Shown here: positions 1 through 8,292 of the stretch, one piece after another
Layout: each line of letters starts with the position of its first letter
How positions within the stretch are numbered: the stretch's first letter is position 1
Source of the DNA: Collinsella sp.
GTDB taxonomy: Bacteria; Actinomycetota; Coriobacteriia; Coriobacteriales; Coriobacteriaceae
DNA length: 13,021 nucleotides
Direction of reading: 5' to 3'
NCBI GenBank assembly: GCA_022713905.1
Contig: JAIHTM010000059.1
Location: 1-13,021, forward strand
The notes under the pieces: model-generated
What the model was told of the DNA's origin: nothing
Seen by the model: the letters and a program-made list of their open reading frames with translations, nothing else
Database searches by the model: none
Program-made: the position numbers and the translations under genes

Positions 1-16
1 GTCCAATAGACAGGTG

Positions 17-1222
17 TTACTTGACCTCGATAAGCTCGTACTTGCTCGTGCCCAGACCGATCTTCTCGGCGTGCGCGATGCACGCGCGCCAGTCGGTGTC
101 GGGATGCGTGATGCAGAAGGGGTCACGCGCCTGCTCGCCCTCCAGATGCTCGTGGTTATGCTCCATCTTGGCCGCGCTATCGGTGAGCTCGGTGTTGGGC
201 AGCGGCTCGGATGCCATGACGGCATCGGCGCAGGCCTGGTCGATGGCGACCGGGTCGAAGCTCGCAAACATGCCGATATCGTTGACGATAGGCGTGTCGT
301 TTTCGGGATGGCAATCGCAATTGGGGCTGATGTCCATGGCAAGCGAGATGTGGAAGCTCGGGCGGCCGTCGACAACGGCCTTTGTATACTCGGCGATCTT
401 GCAGTTGAGCACGTCGGCCGCGGCGTCATAGCCGGGCTTGATGCAGTCCTGGTTGCATGCCGCAATGCAGCGTCCGCAGCCCACGCAGCGATCGTGGTCG
501 ATGGCAGCGACGTGAACCGTGCGGGTGTTGCCGTTGGCAAGCTCGCGCTCGCGGGTGTCGTCGAACGAGACAGCGTTGTGCGCGCAGATCTTTTCGCAGG
601 CGCGGCAGCCAACGCAGTGCTCGGCCGCGACGTTCGGCTTGCCGGCGGCATGCTGCTCCATCTTGCCGGCACGGCTGCCGCCTCCCATGCCCAGGTTCTT
701 CATGGCGCCGCCAAAACCGGCCTGCTCATGACCCTTAAAGTGGGTGAGGCTGATCACGATATCGGCATCCATGAGCGCCTGACCGATCTTGGCCTCGTGC
801 ACGTACTCGCCGCCCTCGACCGGGACGAGCGCCTCGTCGGTGCCCTTGAGGCCATCGGCGATGATGACCTGGCAGCCCGTGGCATACGGGGTAAAGCCGT
901 TCTGGTAGGCGGTGTCAATGTGCTCGAGCGCGTTTTTGCGGCTACCGACGTAGAGCGTATTGCAGTCGGTGAGGAAGGGCTTGCCGCCCAGCTCCTTCAC
1001 CACGTCCGCGACGGCGCGGGCGTAGTTGGGGCGCAAAAAGCTCAGGTTGCCCAGCTCGCCAAAGTGAATCTTGATGGCGACGAACTTGTTCTCGAAGTCG
1101 ATCTGCTCAATACCGGCGTGACGAATGAGGCGCTTGAGCTTGTCGAGCTGGCTCTCGCGAGCATGCGTGCGCAGGTTGGTGAAGTACACCTTAGCGGGTG
1201 CTGCGGGTGCAGTTACGGTCAT
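17..1222 (-). CDS. DUF362 domain protein with two 4Fe-4S clusters
   Basis: 401-residue protein of the DUF362 family, apparently cytoplasmic because no signal peptide or membrane segment is visible. The N-terminal 190 residues carry family-type motifs (KIHFGE at 51-56, THFKGH at 160-165, then a glycine-rich NLGMGGG stretch). A two-cluster ferredoxin module follows, with CxxCxxCxxxC at Cys203/206/209/213 and Cys246/249/252/256. The C-terminal part contains a CDC pair at 302-304 and the segment FDPVAIDQAC at 322-331. The family is thought to take part in electron transfer, but its substrate is not settled and nothing here identifies a partner. The ATG start is supported by GAGGGG about 8 nt upstream. 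The stop is TAA at 17-19, so the gene is complete. Its upstream neighbour on the same strand is about 400 bp away, so it is probably transcribed alone from the promoter region at 1265-1295. Family assignment is secure and physiological role unknown. Confidence 0.92.
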   Translation of the reverse strand: MTVTAPAAPAKVYFTNLRTHARESQLDKLKRLIRHAGIEQIDFENKFVAIKIHFGELGNLSFLRPNYARAVADVVKELGGKPFLTDCNTLYVGSRKNALEHIDTAYQNGFTPYATGCQVIIADGLKGTDEALVPVEGGEYVHEAKIGQALMDADIVISLTHFKGHEQAGFGGAMKNLGMGGGSRAGKMEQHAAGKPNVAAEHCVGCRACEKICAHNAVSFDDTRERELANGNTRTVHVAAIDHDRCVGCGRCIAACNQDCIKPGYDAAADVLNCKIAEYTKAVVDGRPSFHISLAMDISPNCDCHPENDTPIVNDIGMFASFDPVAIDQACADAVMASEPLPNTELTDSAAKMEHNHEHLEGEQARDPFCITHPDTDWRACIAHAEKIGLGTSKYELIEVK

Positions 1223-1264
1223 AGATATATCCCCTCGGTCTATATGGCGTTACAGACATAGAGG

Positions 1265-1295
1265 ATGGTACCAGTTAAAGCAGAGTTAAAGTCAA
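1265..1295 (-). promoter_or_regulatory. Candidate promoter of the DUF362 gene with internal direct repeats
   Basis: Read on the minus strand, TTGACT (1290-1295) matches a -35 box and TACCAT (1265-1270) is a weak -10 box. The spacer is 19 nt, longer than the usual 17. Two perfect copies of CTTTAACT (plus strand AGTTAAAG at 1273-1280 and 1284-1291) lie in the spacer exactly 11 bp apart, about one helical turn. GGTACC palindromes at 1267-1272 and 1300-1305 flank the array. The arrangement suggests a regulator site, but no regulator gene is nearby and the boxes are imperfect. Confidence 0.35.
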
Positions 1296-1307
1296 GTACG
1301 GTACCTA

Positions 1308-1335
1308 GTCATTGGGGACGTTCTTAAATGAGTAG
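1308..1335. repeat. Dispersed 28-bp repeat, copy 1
   Basis: This 28-bp sequence matches 5872-5899 at 26 of 28 positions and in the same orientation. Its ends form a short imperfect stem (TCATT...AAATGA) around GGGGACGTTCTT. It lies in the gap between the DUF362 gene and the methyltransferase gene, outside any convincing coding region. Two near-identical copies in 13 kb suggest a dispersed intergenic family. Confidence 0.7.
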
Positions 1336-1408
1336 TCGCAAGGGACACTCTTTCGCCACCCGGCAGTTGGGGACAGCCCCCAAGTGCCGGCAGGAAAGGA
1401 ACGTCCCC
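1314..1408. repeat. Hairpin-bearing miniature element bounded by 10-bp inverted repeats
   Basis: GGGGACGTTC at 1314-1323 is repeated as its exact reverse complement GAACGTCCCC at 1399-1408. Between them, 1360-1372 and 1378-1390 form a 13-bp hairpin with a single mismatch (G1366 against G1384) and a 5-nt loop. A small non-coding element with terminal inverted repeats and an internal hairpin resembles REP- or MITE-like elements mobilised in trans. No transposase for it is in the window. The left end overlaps copy 1 of the 28-bp repeat. No T-run follows the hairpin on either strand, which argues against a simple terminator. Confidence 0.5.
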
Positions 1409-1484
1409 GAAGGCCGGCATATAGGGATAGCCCTTGCCAACCCGACCGGCAGACCGGCGAATCATCGGCATCTGGTAAGAGGGA

Positions 1485-1510
1485 CGCGCCGTCACGTTTG
1501 TGGCGGCGCG
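1485..1510 (-). terminator. Strong hairpin, possible terminator of the methyltransferase gene
   Basis: Arms 1485-1495 and 1500-1510 pair over 11 bp, including one G-T wobble, around a 4-nt GTTT loop. On the minus strand the stem is followed by TCCCTCTTACC, which is only moderately T-rich. It lies about 110 nt downstream of the methyltransferase stop, in the right orientation to end that transcript. The stem is seen directly; the terminator role is inferred. Confidence 0.4.
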
Positions 1511-1625
1511 CCTTGGTTTGGCGGCGCGTTCTGGCGTGGCCACAATCTGGTTTGATGGCGCGCCCTGGTTTGGCGGCGTTGACGGCGTGCCCTGGCGTGA
1601 CGGAGCGTCCTGGCGCGGACCGCTA
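1496..1625. repeat. Degenerate ~18-bp tandem repeat
   Basis: Roughly six imperfect units resembling CTGGTTTGGCGGCGCGCC follow one another. TGG core starts at 1514, 1532, 1548, 1566, 1593 and 1611 give spacings of 18, 16, 18, 27 and 18 bp, the 27 being one and a half units. The array runs directly into the methyltransferase stop codon at 1623. Read-through frames give runs such as DGAPWFGG, but none has a convincing start, so the array is treated as non-coding minisatellite-like DNA. Confidence 0.55.
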
Positions 1626-2267
1626 GCCCTTTCGCGCGACCAGATGCGCGCGGAATCCCTTCTGTGCCTCGAGCTTGAGCGGGGTGAGCCCGGATTCCTC
1701 GACGAGCGCGCGTAGCTCGGACAGCTTGAGGATGCGCACGTCGCCATGGCCCAAGAGGCGTGCCAGCGGTAGCTCGATGTTGTTCATGAGCCAGACCGCG
1801 ACATCGTTCGAGGTATAGTCGCGAAGGACCAGTCGCCCGCCGGGACGAAGGACGCGTGCCACCTCGGCGAAAAACCTCTCCGGATGCGGGTAGTGGTGGA
1901 AGCTGTTAGAGCAGAGCACGGCGTCGAAGCTCCGGGGCTTGAAGGGCAGTGCCTCCGCGTCTCCGACGACAAAGCTGACGTTATCGAGCTGCTTTGCCCG
2001 GGCGACGTCGATCATCCCGGGTGTGAGGTCGAGTCCAGTCAAGTGCTTGCTGGGGTACCGGGCGTGGAGCAGTTCTAGGACGGCTCCGGTTCCACAGCCC
2101 ACGTCGAGCGCGTCCTCGAACGGTTCGAGCTCAAGCTCCTCGAGCATTTGCGGATAGTCGTCCTTGCACATCTCGTAAATGCCGGCATGGCCGGATTCGT
2201 AGACCTTTGCCGCCTCGGTGAACTCCTTGATGGAGAGCTGCTTGAGCTCCTCTGCCGATCTTGCCAT
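1623..2267 (-). CDS. Class I SAM-dependent methyltransferase
   Basis: 214-residue soluble Rossmann-fold methyltransferase of the Methyltransf_11/25, UbiE-like type. Motif I is DVGCGTG at 55-61, the acidic residue that binds the SAM ribose is in GLD at 78-80, motif II-like GDAEALPF is at 102-109, and the post-motif segment RPGGRLVLRD is at 141-150. A His pair at 124-125 (SFHHYP) is typical of UbiE-type enzymes. The methyl acceptor cannot be named from the sequence; the family includes quinone, small-molecule and natural-product methyltransferases. The ATG at 2267 is preceded by AGAAGGAG at a spacing of about 5 nt, which decides the start over an in-frame extension upstream. The gene lies downstream of the FtsX-type operon on the same strand, but a terminator separates them, so it is probably a separate unit. 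Confidence 0.88.
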   Translation of the reverse strand: MARSAEELKQLSIKEFTEAAKVYESGHAGIYEMCKDDYPQMLEELELEPFEDALDVGCGTGAVLELLHARYPSKHLTGLDLTPGMIDVARAKQLDNVSFVVGDAEALPFKPRSFDAVLCSNSFHHYPHPERFFAEVARVLRPGGRLVLRDYTSNDVAVWLMNNIELPLARLLGHGDVRILKLSELRALVEESGLTPLKLEAQKGFRAHLVARKG

Positions 2268-2337
2268 GGGTCTCCTTCTGTTCGGGGAAGTCTGACGTTG
2301 CACGCGTTTGCCCACGTCGGGCCTGGCGGGCAAATAA

Positions 2338-2373
2338 CGCGGGGGCACCCTTCCTTCGGTTCGTGCCCCCGCG
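2338..2373 (-). terminator. Rho-independent terminator of the MacB/FtsX-like operon
   Basis: Arms 2338-2348 and 2363-2373 are perfect 11-bp inverted repeats (CGCGGGGGCAC and its complement) with a 14-nt loop. On the minus strand the stem begins 13 nt after the permease stop codon and is followed by TTATTT. Position and structure fit termination of the two-gene ABC operon. Confidence 0.8.
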
Positions 2374-2386
2374 TGTGGGCGGTTCT

Positions 2387-5053
2387 CTATTCCTGGACCT
2401 TCAGCGCCTCGGAGAGGCTCACGCGCTTGACGGAGCGCGTGTGCAGCAGCGCCACGACCAGGTAGGTCGCAAAGCCAATGCCGACACATGCCGCCATGGA
2501 CCAGGCGGGCACGTAGATCTCGATATTGCCGTTATAGGCGAGCAGCATCGAGCGGAAGATGGCCGTGAGCGAGCCAATAATGACCGGCAGGCTCAGCACG
2601 AGCGACGCCGCCACGCACAGCGTGATCGAGCGGATGTACAGATGCGAGATCTCGCTATCGCGATAGCCAAAGACTTTCATGTAGCTGATCGAACGGGCGC
2701 TGTGGTCGATCACCGCCTTGGTCAGCAGGTACATAAACAGCAGGAAGATGAACACCGCGAGCCCGATCATCATTCCGATCATTTTGCTCATCATGCCGAT
2801 GAACTGGTCGCCCACGGCCCGCATGTCGTCGGGCGTGGTGTCGCCGGCAAAGTAGCGAGCATCGAGGTCGAGCTTCTCGTCGCTCACATAGCCGTTAAAG
2901 TAGGCGGCGTCGTTGCCGAACAGCTCGTTAAAGTCGTCGATACTCATATAGATATTCATGTCCGACTTGGAGCCCCAGGCACAGTCCTTGCCCGCGTACT
3001 CAAGGGAATAATGCTCCCCCTCGTACTTGTCGATGAGCGTGACCTTCTGGCCCTCGCTCCAGCCAAACTTATCGAGCAGACCGCCGCCAAAGACGACGCG
3101 TCCATCGCCGACGTTGAGGTCTTTCCAATAGCGCGAATTGGATGAAATGCCGTAGACGGAAATCGTCTCCTCGCCATTTCCATCGCCGCGATCGTATTGC
3201 AGCTGGTAGATGGCGTATTTCTCGGCCTGTGCAATTGCGCCCGCGCCGTTGTCGGTCGTATTGACCGGGTGGATATCGTCGTTGTCGGTGTCGATCTTAG
3301 AGGCCTTATCGATCAGGTCGATAGCCTCGTCGCGGTTGCAGCCAAGGGCATCGGCAAGGTCATCGAGGCGCGCATAGAGCGCATCCTTCTTGTCCTGAAC
3401 CTTGGCGAGCGCGTCCTGCACTGCGGTCAGGCTCTCGGCAGACGGAGATGCGGTCGCGGCATCGGTCGCCGTCTGCGCCGCATCGGCCGCGTCGTCAAGC
3501 TCGTCATCGGCATCCTGAGCGGCGGAAAGCAGCGCGCCGTCAACCGACTGCAAGCGCTCGAGTGCCGACCACTGCTCGCGCTCCTCGGCAGTGCCCTCGA
3601 GCTCCAGCGGCGCCTTGAGCGTGTACTGGTGCTCGGCGACCAGGCTTGTCTCGAGGTTGTCCGCGTAGTGCGTCATCGTGGGCAAAATCGCCAGGCCAAA
3701 GAGCAGTAGCAGCGAGGCAAACGCGATGCCCACAAAGAGCGTGGCGAAGTTGCCCAGATTGCGCAGGAAGATACGCAGGCGGAAGCGGGAAACAAAACCC
3801 ATGCGCTCCGGCAGCTGCAGGCCGCGCTTGGTGCCCGATTTGCCGCTCGCCTCGTGGCGAAGAAATTGCAACGGCGTCTTGCCCATTTTGCGAAGCAGAC
3901 CCACCAGCGTGATGAGGATGAGCGCGGCGGCGGGAACCACGGCGCACTTCACAAAGATCTCCCAGCTCCAGTACACCTGGAAGGGCGGCAGGCTGTACGA
4001 ACCGTAATACAAGCTGCGCATGGGCTCGGTAAAGAACACAATGCCGAGCGCAGTGCCCAAAAGCGCCGCGATCACGCCCACGATGGCGGGAAGCGCAAGG
4101 TAGTGCAGCACGATCTCACGTCGACGATAGCCGCTGGCGAGCAGCGTGCCGATGATGGCGCCCTCCTCCTCGATGGTGGCGTCGGTAAGGACCACAAAGA
4201 CAAACGCCATGATCACGATGATGATGTCGAGCAGCGTCATCCACATCATGGAGTCGCCGTCCACGTCGTCGCGCGCATAGCCAATGCCCTGATTGGAATC
4301 GGCATCGATCAGATCGTCCACGCGCGCATCGGTATCGGTCAGTGCCTCGACCATATCTTGCTCGGCGTCGATGCGGTCTGCAGCGGGGAGATCGCGATCG
4401 GCAAAGGTGAAGGAATAGGTGTAGGCGGGTGCGCCACCGGCATCCTCGAGCGCGGCAAAGCCGGCATCGGTGACCTCGGCCACGCCGTACGTGATGGTGT
4501 TCACCGTAAAGTCCGAATTGTTGAGGAACAGCGCCTGGCTATCGGGCTGGGTCATGATGCCGCAGATGGTGTAGGTGCGGCCCTCAAGCTCGACCTTATC
4601 GCCCACGGCGAGGTCGTTGTTGGTGGCGAAGACACGGTCGATGGCCACCTCATCGTCTGTCTTGGGCTGCCTGCCCTCACAGTAGGACGCGATATCGACC
4701 TTGGTGCGGTGCGCATAGGTGCGCAGTGCGCGCTTGGTGCCGTCGTCGCCGGCGGTCTTTTTGATGATGGCGTCGATGGAGAAATTCTTGTAGAGCGTGA
4801 CGCCGCCGACGTCGCCGGCTGCATCCTCGGCTGCCTTGAGCTGGTCTTTGGTAGCCTCGAAGGAGGTGGTCACGCGGCCGTCCTCAATCGTGTACGCATC
4901 GCGCATGTCGTCGATGAGGCAGCCGATGGAATGCGCCGCGAGCAAAAAGCCCGAGGTAAGGGCGATGCTTCCGCACATAAGCAAAAAGATGCCCAGGTAC
5001 TTGCCGATATTGCGGCGCAGCTCGCGCGGGAGACGTTTTGCGAGAGGTGTCAT
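2387..5053 (-). CDS. FtsX-domain ABC transporter permease (MacB-like, large)
   Basis: 888-residue membrane permease with two FtsX-type domains. Hydrophobic segments lie near residues 18-42, 272-291, 320-342, 366-387, 436-459, 756-780, 808-832 and 850-872. This gives one N-terminal helix, a first ectodomain (43-270), a first FtsX core, another anchor, a large second ectodomain (460-755) and a second FtsX core. The second ectodomain contains an Ala/Asp-rich stretch (505-585) likely to form a coiled coil. Proteins of this layout work with an ATPase in mechanotransmission or export of lipids, peptides or drugs rather than import. The ATPase gene ends 8 nt upstream, so the two form one transporter. 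ATG at 5053 was preferred to an in-frame TTG at 5068 that overlaps the ATPase stop; only a weak GGCGG precedes it. Substrate unknown. Confidence 0.88.
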   Translation of the reverse strand: MTPLAKRLPRELRRNIGKYLGIFLLMCGSIALTSGFLLAAHSIGCLIDDMRDAYTIEDGRVTTSFEATKDQLKAAEDAAGDVGGVTLYKNFSIDAIIKKTAGDDGTKRALRTYAHRTKVDIASYCEGRQPKTDDEVAIDRVFATNNDLAVGDKVELEGRTYTICGIMTQPDSQALFLNNSDFTVNTITYGVAEVTDAGFAALEDAGGAPAYTYSFTFADRDLPAADRIDAEQDMVEALTDTDARVDDLIDADSNQGIGYARDDVDGDSMMWMTLLDIIIVIMAFVFVVLTDATIEEEGAIIGTLLASGYRRREIVLHYLALPAIVGVIAALLGTALGIVFFTEPMRSLYYGSYSLPPFQVYWSWEIFVKCAVVPAAALILITLVGLLRKMGKTPLQFLRHEASGKSGTKRGLQLPERMGFVSRFRLRIFLRNLGNFATLFVGIAFASLLLLFGLAILPTMTHYADNLETSLVAEHQYTLKAPLELEGTAEEREQWSALERLQSVDGALLSAAQDADDELDDAADAAQTATDAATASPSAESLTAVQDALAKVQDKKDALYARLDDLADALGCNRDEAIDLIDKASKIDTDNDDIHPVNTTDNGAGAIAQAEKYAIYQLQYDRGDGNGEETISVYGISSNSRYWKDLNVGDGRVVFGGGLLDKFGWSEGQKVTLIDKYEGEHYSLEYAGKDCAWGSKSDMNIYMSIDDFNELFGNDAAYFNGYVSDEKLDLDARYFAGDTTPDDMRAVGDQFIGMMSKMIGMMIGLAVFIFLLFMYLLTKAVIDHSARSISYMKVFGYRDSEISHLYIRSITLCVAASLVLSLPVIIGSLTAIFRSMLLAYNGNIEIYVPAWSMAACVGIGFATYLVVALLHTRSVKRVSLSEALKVQE

Positions 5054-5061
5054 GGCGCCGC

Positions 5062-5775
<714 letters not shown>

Positions 5776-5798
5776 GGTATCCCCCATTGTTAGCCTCA

Positions 5799-5822
5799 TA
5801 CTACTTTATGAGCGTAATAGTA
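5799..5822. promoter_or_regulatory. Candidate operator upstream of the MacB/FtsX-like operon
   Basis: TACTACT (5799-5805) and AATAGTA (5816-5822) form an inverted repeat with one mismatch across a 10-nt AT-rich spacer, in an otherwise GC-rich region just upstream of the ATPase start. Dyads of this size are typical of dimeric repressors such as the TetR or GntR families, but no such gene is in the window. Supported only by symmetry and position. Confidence 0.35.
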
Positions 5823-5871
5823 AGCCTTGGCGAACTATTTTGGAGCGAGGCTTGGGATTTATTTCAGACTG

Positions 5872-5899
5872 GTCATTGGGGACGCTCTTAAATGACTAG
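5872..5899. repeat. Dispersed 28-bp repeat, copy 2
   Basis: Matches 1308-1335 at 26 of 28 positions. Here the end symmetry is slightly better (GTCATT...AATGAC). It starts just downstream of the last ABC-2 permease stop (5904-5906, minus strand). In the minus-strand transcript the TCATT/AATGA stem could form a weak 3'-end hairpin. The surrounding miniature-element structure seen at copy 1 is absent. Confidence 0.7.
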
Positions 5900-5903
5900 G
5901 TGG

Positions 5904-7109
5904 CTAGGCGTGGGATTTGGCGCGTGCGAGGGCCAGGCCTGCGGCGGCGATGGCCACGGCAAAGAGCACCGTGACGCCTAGGTCGCAGGCGATGTCGCCC
6001 AACACGGCAGACGTCAGGTCCGAGGCAAGCGCCTTGCCGATCGCGTCGTTCACCCAAAACGTCGGCACAAAATGCGCCACGGTCTGCACGGCCGATCCCA
6101 TGAGCGACAGCGGCATCCAGGCGCCGCCCAAAAACGTCATGAGCATGCCGAGCAGGTTGCCCACACCGTTGAGCAACTCCTCGCGCGCACCCAGACTCGA
6201 AAGCGCAAAGCCAACGGCCAGCGGCGTGCACGCCAGGGCAAACGTCGCTGCCAGCGCCAAGCACACACGGCCCACGCCGACCTCGGCGACCGCGCCGGCA
6301 AAGCCCACGACGCCCATCATGCTCGAAACAAACCAGATGCAGACGGTGATCACGGCGGCGGCCGCAAACACGGCAAGCGAGCGCCGGCGCTCGGAGATTG
6401 GACCGACATCCATACGACGCACGCGCTCGGGCTCGTTCATGCCCGAGAACACCAACCCCACCGACACGATGACCGACGAGATAATCGCGTACGCGCCAAA
6501 GTTGAAGTACGACTCGAGCGTGGCGGCGGCAGTCGAGTCGACCTTGACCTGCTCAATCTCGACCTCGGCGCGCTCGGCAGCGGCATGATCGGCAGCCTTG
6601 GCGACGTCACCGTTGGAGGCAGTGGGCTCAAGCGCCGCCGCAGCGCCCGCGAGCGAGATCCAGCGCGAGGCCTCGGCAGACGAAAGCGCCGCCGCCATGG
6701 TGCCGGCACCGTAGGTCACATCGAGCTTGGGCAGGGACTCCCCCGCGCGGGCAGCTGCAACGAGGTCGCCCTCAAACCCCTCCGGGATAAAGAACACGCA
6801 GTCGGCACTGCCCTTGGCGCTGTTGCTCTTGGAAAGCGCGTCCGCAAGGTCGTAGGTGTCGTCGCCGACGCCCGTGACCAGCTCAAAGCGCGAACCCAGA
6901 TGCTTGGTAAGCGCACGCGAAAGGTCACTGTCGTCGCGATCGACCACGATCACGTTGGCATCGTAGGGCTTATATTCGGTGAGCTGCGACGAGTTCCAGC
7001 TCACCGATGCCGCGATAAACACACCCAGCAGAGAAATGAACACCGTGTAGATGAGCAGATAGAGCGGGTGCGCGAGCGCCATGCGAAGCGCAGTCTTAAA
7101 GGTGCTCAT
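5904..7109 (-). CDS. ABC-2 type transporter permease, second subunit
   Basis: 401-residue membrane protein of the ABC2_membrane_3 kind. It has one N-terminal helix (about 17-37), a large extracytoplasmic domain (38-200), then about five helices (203-224, 245-270, 281-306, 314-339, 376-395). The segment SLMGSAVQTVAHFVPTFWVNDA (written in two parts: SLMGSAVQTV then AHFVPTFWVNDA, 335-356) before the last helix matches the conserved region of ABC-2 export permeases. Its start overlaps the 3' end of the preceding permease gene by 14 nt, suggesting translational coupling and a heterodimeric channel. GGAAGGAG lies 5 nt before the ATG at 7109, which decides this start over an in-frame TTG at 7124. 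Last gene of the exporter operon. Substrate not identifiable; antimicrobial peptides or drugs are common for such cassettes with a paired two-component system. Confidence 0.88.
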   Translation of the reverse strand: MSTFKTALRMALAHPLYLLIYTVFISLLGVFIAASVSWNSSQLTEYKPYDANVIVVDRDDSDLSRALTKHLGSRFELVTGVGDDTYDLADALSKSNSAKGSADCVFFIPEGFEGDLVAAARAGESLPKLDVTYGAGTMAAALSSAEASRWISLAGAAAALEPTASNGDVAKAADHAAAERAEVEIEQVKVDSTAAATLESYFNFGAYAIISSVIVSVGLVFSGMNEPERVRRMDVGPISERRRSLAVFAAAAVITVCIWFVSSMMGVVGFAGAVAEVGVGRVCLALAATFALACTPLAVGFALSSLGAREELLNGVGNLLGMLMTFLGGAWMPLSLMGSAVQTVAHFVPTFWVNDAIGKALASDLTSAVLGDIACDLGVTVLFAVAIAAAGLALARAKSHA

Positions 7110-8283
7110 AGCGGCTCCTTCCAAAGATCAGCGTGGCGGTGGCAACGAACAGAAGCGCCATAAGGACCAGCGCGCCGGCGCGAACGGCAAAGGGACCCAG
7201 GTCCTCAAAGAAATACAGGCGGTTGAACATGTCGCAGATGAGCTTGACGGGGTTGAGCCAACACTCGGCTGGGCAGGCGCGGGCGACGTCGTCGGCAAGC
7301 GCCATCGCCGGCTCGCCGTAGAGCCCGGCGAACAGTGCGCACGTGGTGGCAAAGCCCGTGAGGATGCCGGACTTGGATGCCTTGCCGCCCTTAACGGACA
7401 GCGTGCCCACAAAGAGTCCCAAGCCCGTGGCGGCAAGCGCAGAAGCGGCGCCGCCCACCAAGCACAGTCCCTCGCGCCCGCCAAAGTCGATGCCCACGAC
7501 CAGGCGCACGTAGCCAATCGCAATCGCCATCGAGGCAAAGGAGACCAGCCACGAGCCCACAAAGATGCCAGCCAGCGACGCCGTCTTGGAAAGACCGCCC
7601 ACGCAGCGACGTGCGCCGAGGCCCGACAGATTGGGCTGCAGATCGACGACGCTCAAGGCGGCAAACTCGGCAGACATCATCGCCACCAGACCAAAGAGCG
7701 CGTAATAGTAGATGGTCGTACCATCGGGCGTGGTGCGCGTCAGGCTTACGCGGCGGGTGCCGCCCTCGAGCGACAGGGCGCGCGCAACCGCCGCCGGATC
7801 GGCAAGCGCCGCTGGGTTGTCTTGGGCAATCTGGGCCATGAGCTCGGCATTTTGCGTATAGGAGCTCGCTACCGTCTCCAGAATGCTGCGGTCGGTGAGC
7901 ACCGACGTGGCGCGCGAGCTGTCGTAGCTCGAAAGCAGCGTGAGCTTGGGCGTGCCCGCGGCATCGACCGCGTAGATGCCCGCGACCTCGCCGGCCTTGA
8001 GCGCACGGTTCGCGGCGGTCACATCCTCGCACTCGTGGATCTCGAGCAGTTGATCGTCGCCCTCCTTAGACAGCGAGGTCGCCACATCCTTAAAGGTCGA
8101 AGCGTCCCAGGCTTCGTCAGCGACAACGGCCACCGGCACCGGGTCGACCTTGCCGTCAGAGCTCAGGTTCGCGAACATAAACATGAACATCGTTGAAAGC
8201 GCAATGGGAAAGATCGCGCCCCAGACCCATGTACTCGGCCGACGCAGTAGCGTCTTGAGCGTGGTGATGATGGTGTTGAACAT
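7096..8283 (-). CDS. ABC-2 type transporter permease, first subunit
   Basis: 395-residue ABC-2 export permease with the same architecture as its neighbour. It has an N-terminal helix (20-38), an ectodomain (39-188) and about five helices (189-210, 236-264, 272-294, 304-323, 365-387). The conserved region near CWLNPVKLICDMFN (341-354) sits before the last helix. The gene begins 9 nt after the ATPase stop, with GGGGG before the ATG, and overlaps the next permease by 14 nt. The two permeases share topology but little obvious sequence, which suggests an old duplication followed by specialisation as a heterodimer. Role inferred from family: export across the cytoplasmic membrane driven by the upstream ATPase. 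Confidence 0.88.
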   Translation of the reverse strand: MFNTIITTLKTLLRRPSTWVWGAIFPIALSTMFMFMFANLSSDGKVDPVPVAVVADEAWDASTFKDVATSLSKEGDDQLLEIHECEDVTAANRALKAGEVAGIYAVDAAGTPKLTLLSSYDSSRATSVLTDRSILETVASSYTQNAELMAQIAQDNPAALADPAAVARALSLEGGTRRVSLTRTTPDGTTIYYYALFGLVAMMSAEFAALSVVDLQPNLSGLGARRCVGGLSKTASLAGIFVGSWLVSFASMAIAIGYVRLVVGIDFGGREGLCLVGGAASALAATGLGLFVGTLSVKGGKASKSGILTGFATTCALFAGLYGEPAMALADDVARACPAECWLNPVKLICDMFNRLYFFEDLGPFAVRAGALVLMALLFVATATLIFGRSRYEHL

Positions 8284-8292
8284 GGCCGCCCC

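Noticed and set aside
14..1261. A 415-codon plus-strand open frame opposite the DUF362 gene
   Set aside because: The opposite strand encodes an intact DUF362/ferredoxin protein with a good ribosome site. The plus frame has no recognisable domain.
1292..1747. A 151-codon minus-strand frame over the tandem repeat
   Set aside because: It overlaps the methyltransferase in another frame, has no ribosome site, and its sequence reflects translated repeats.
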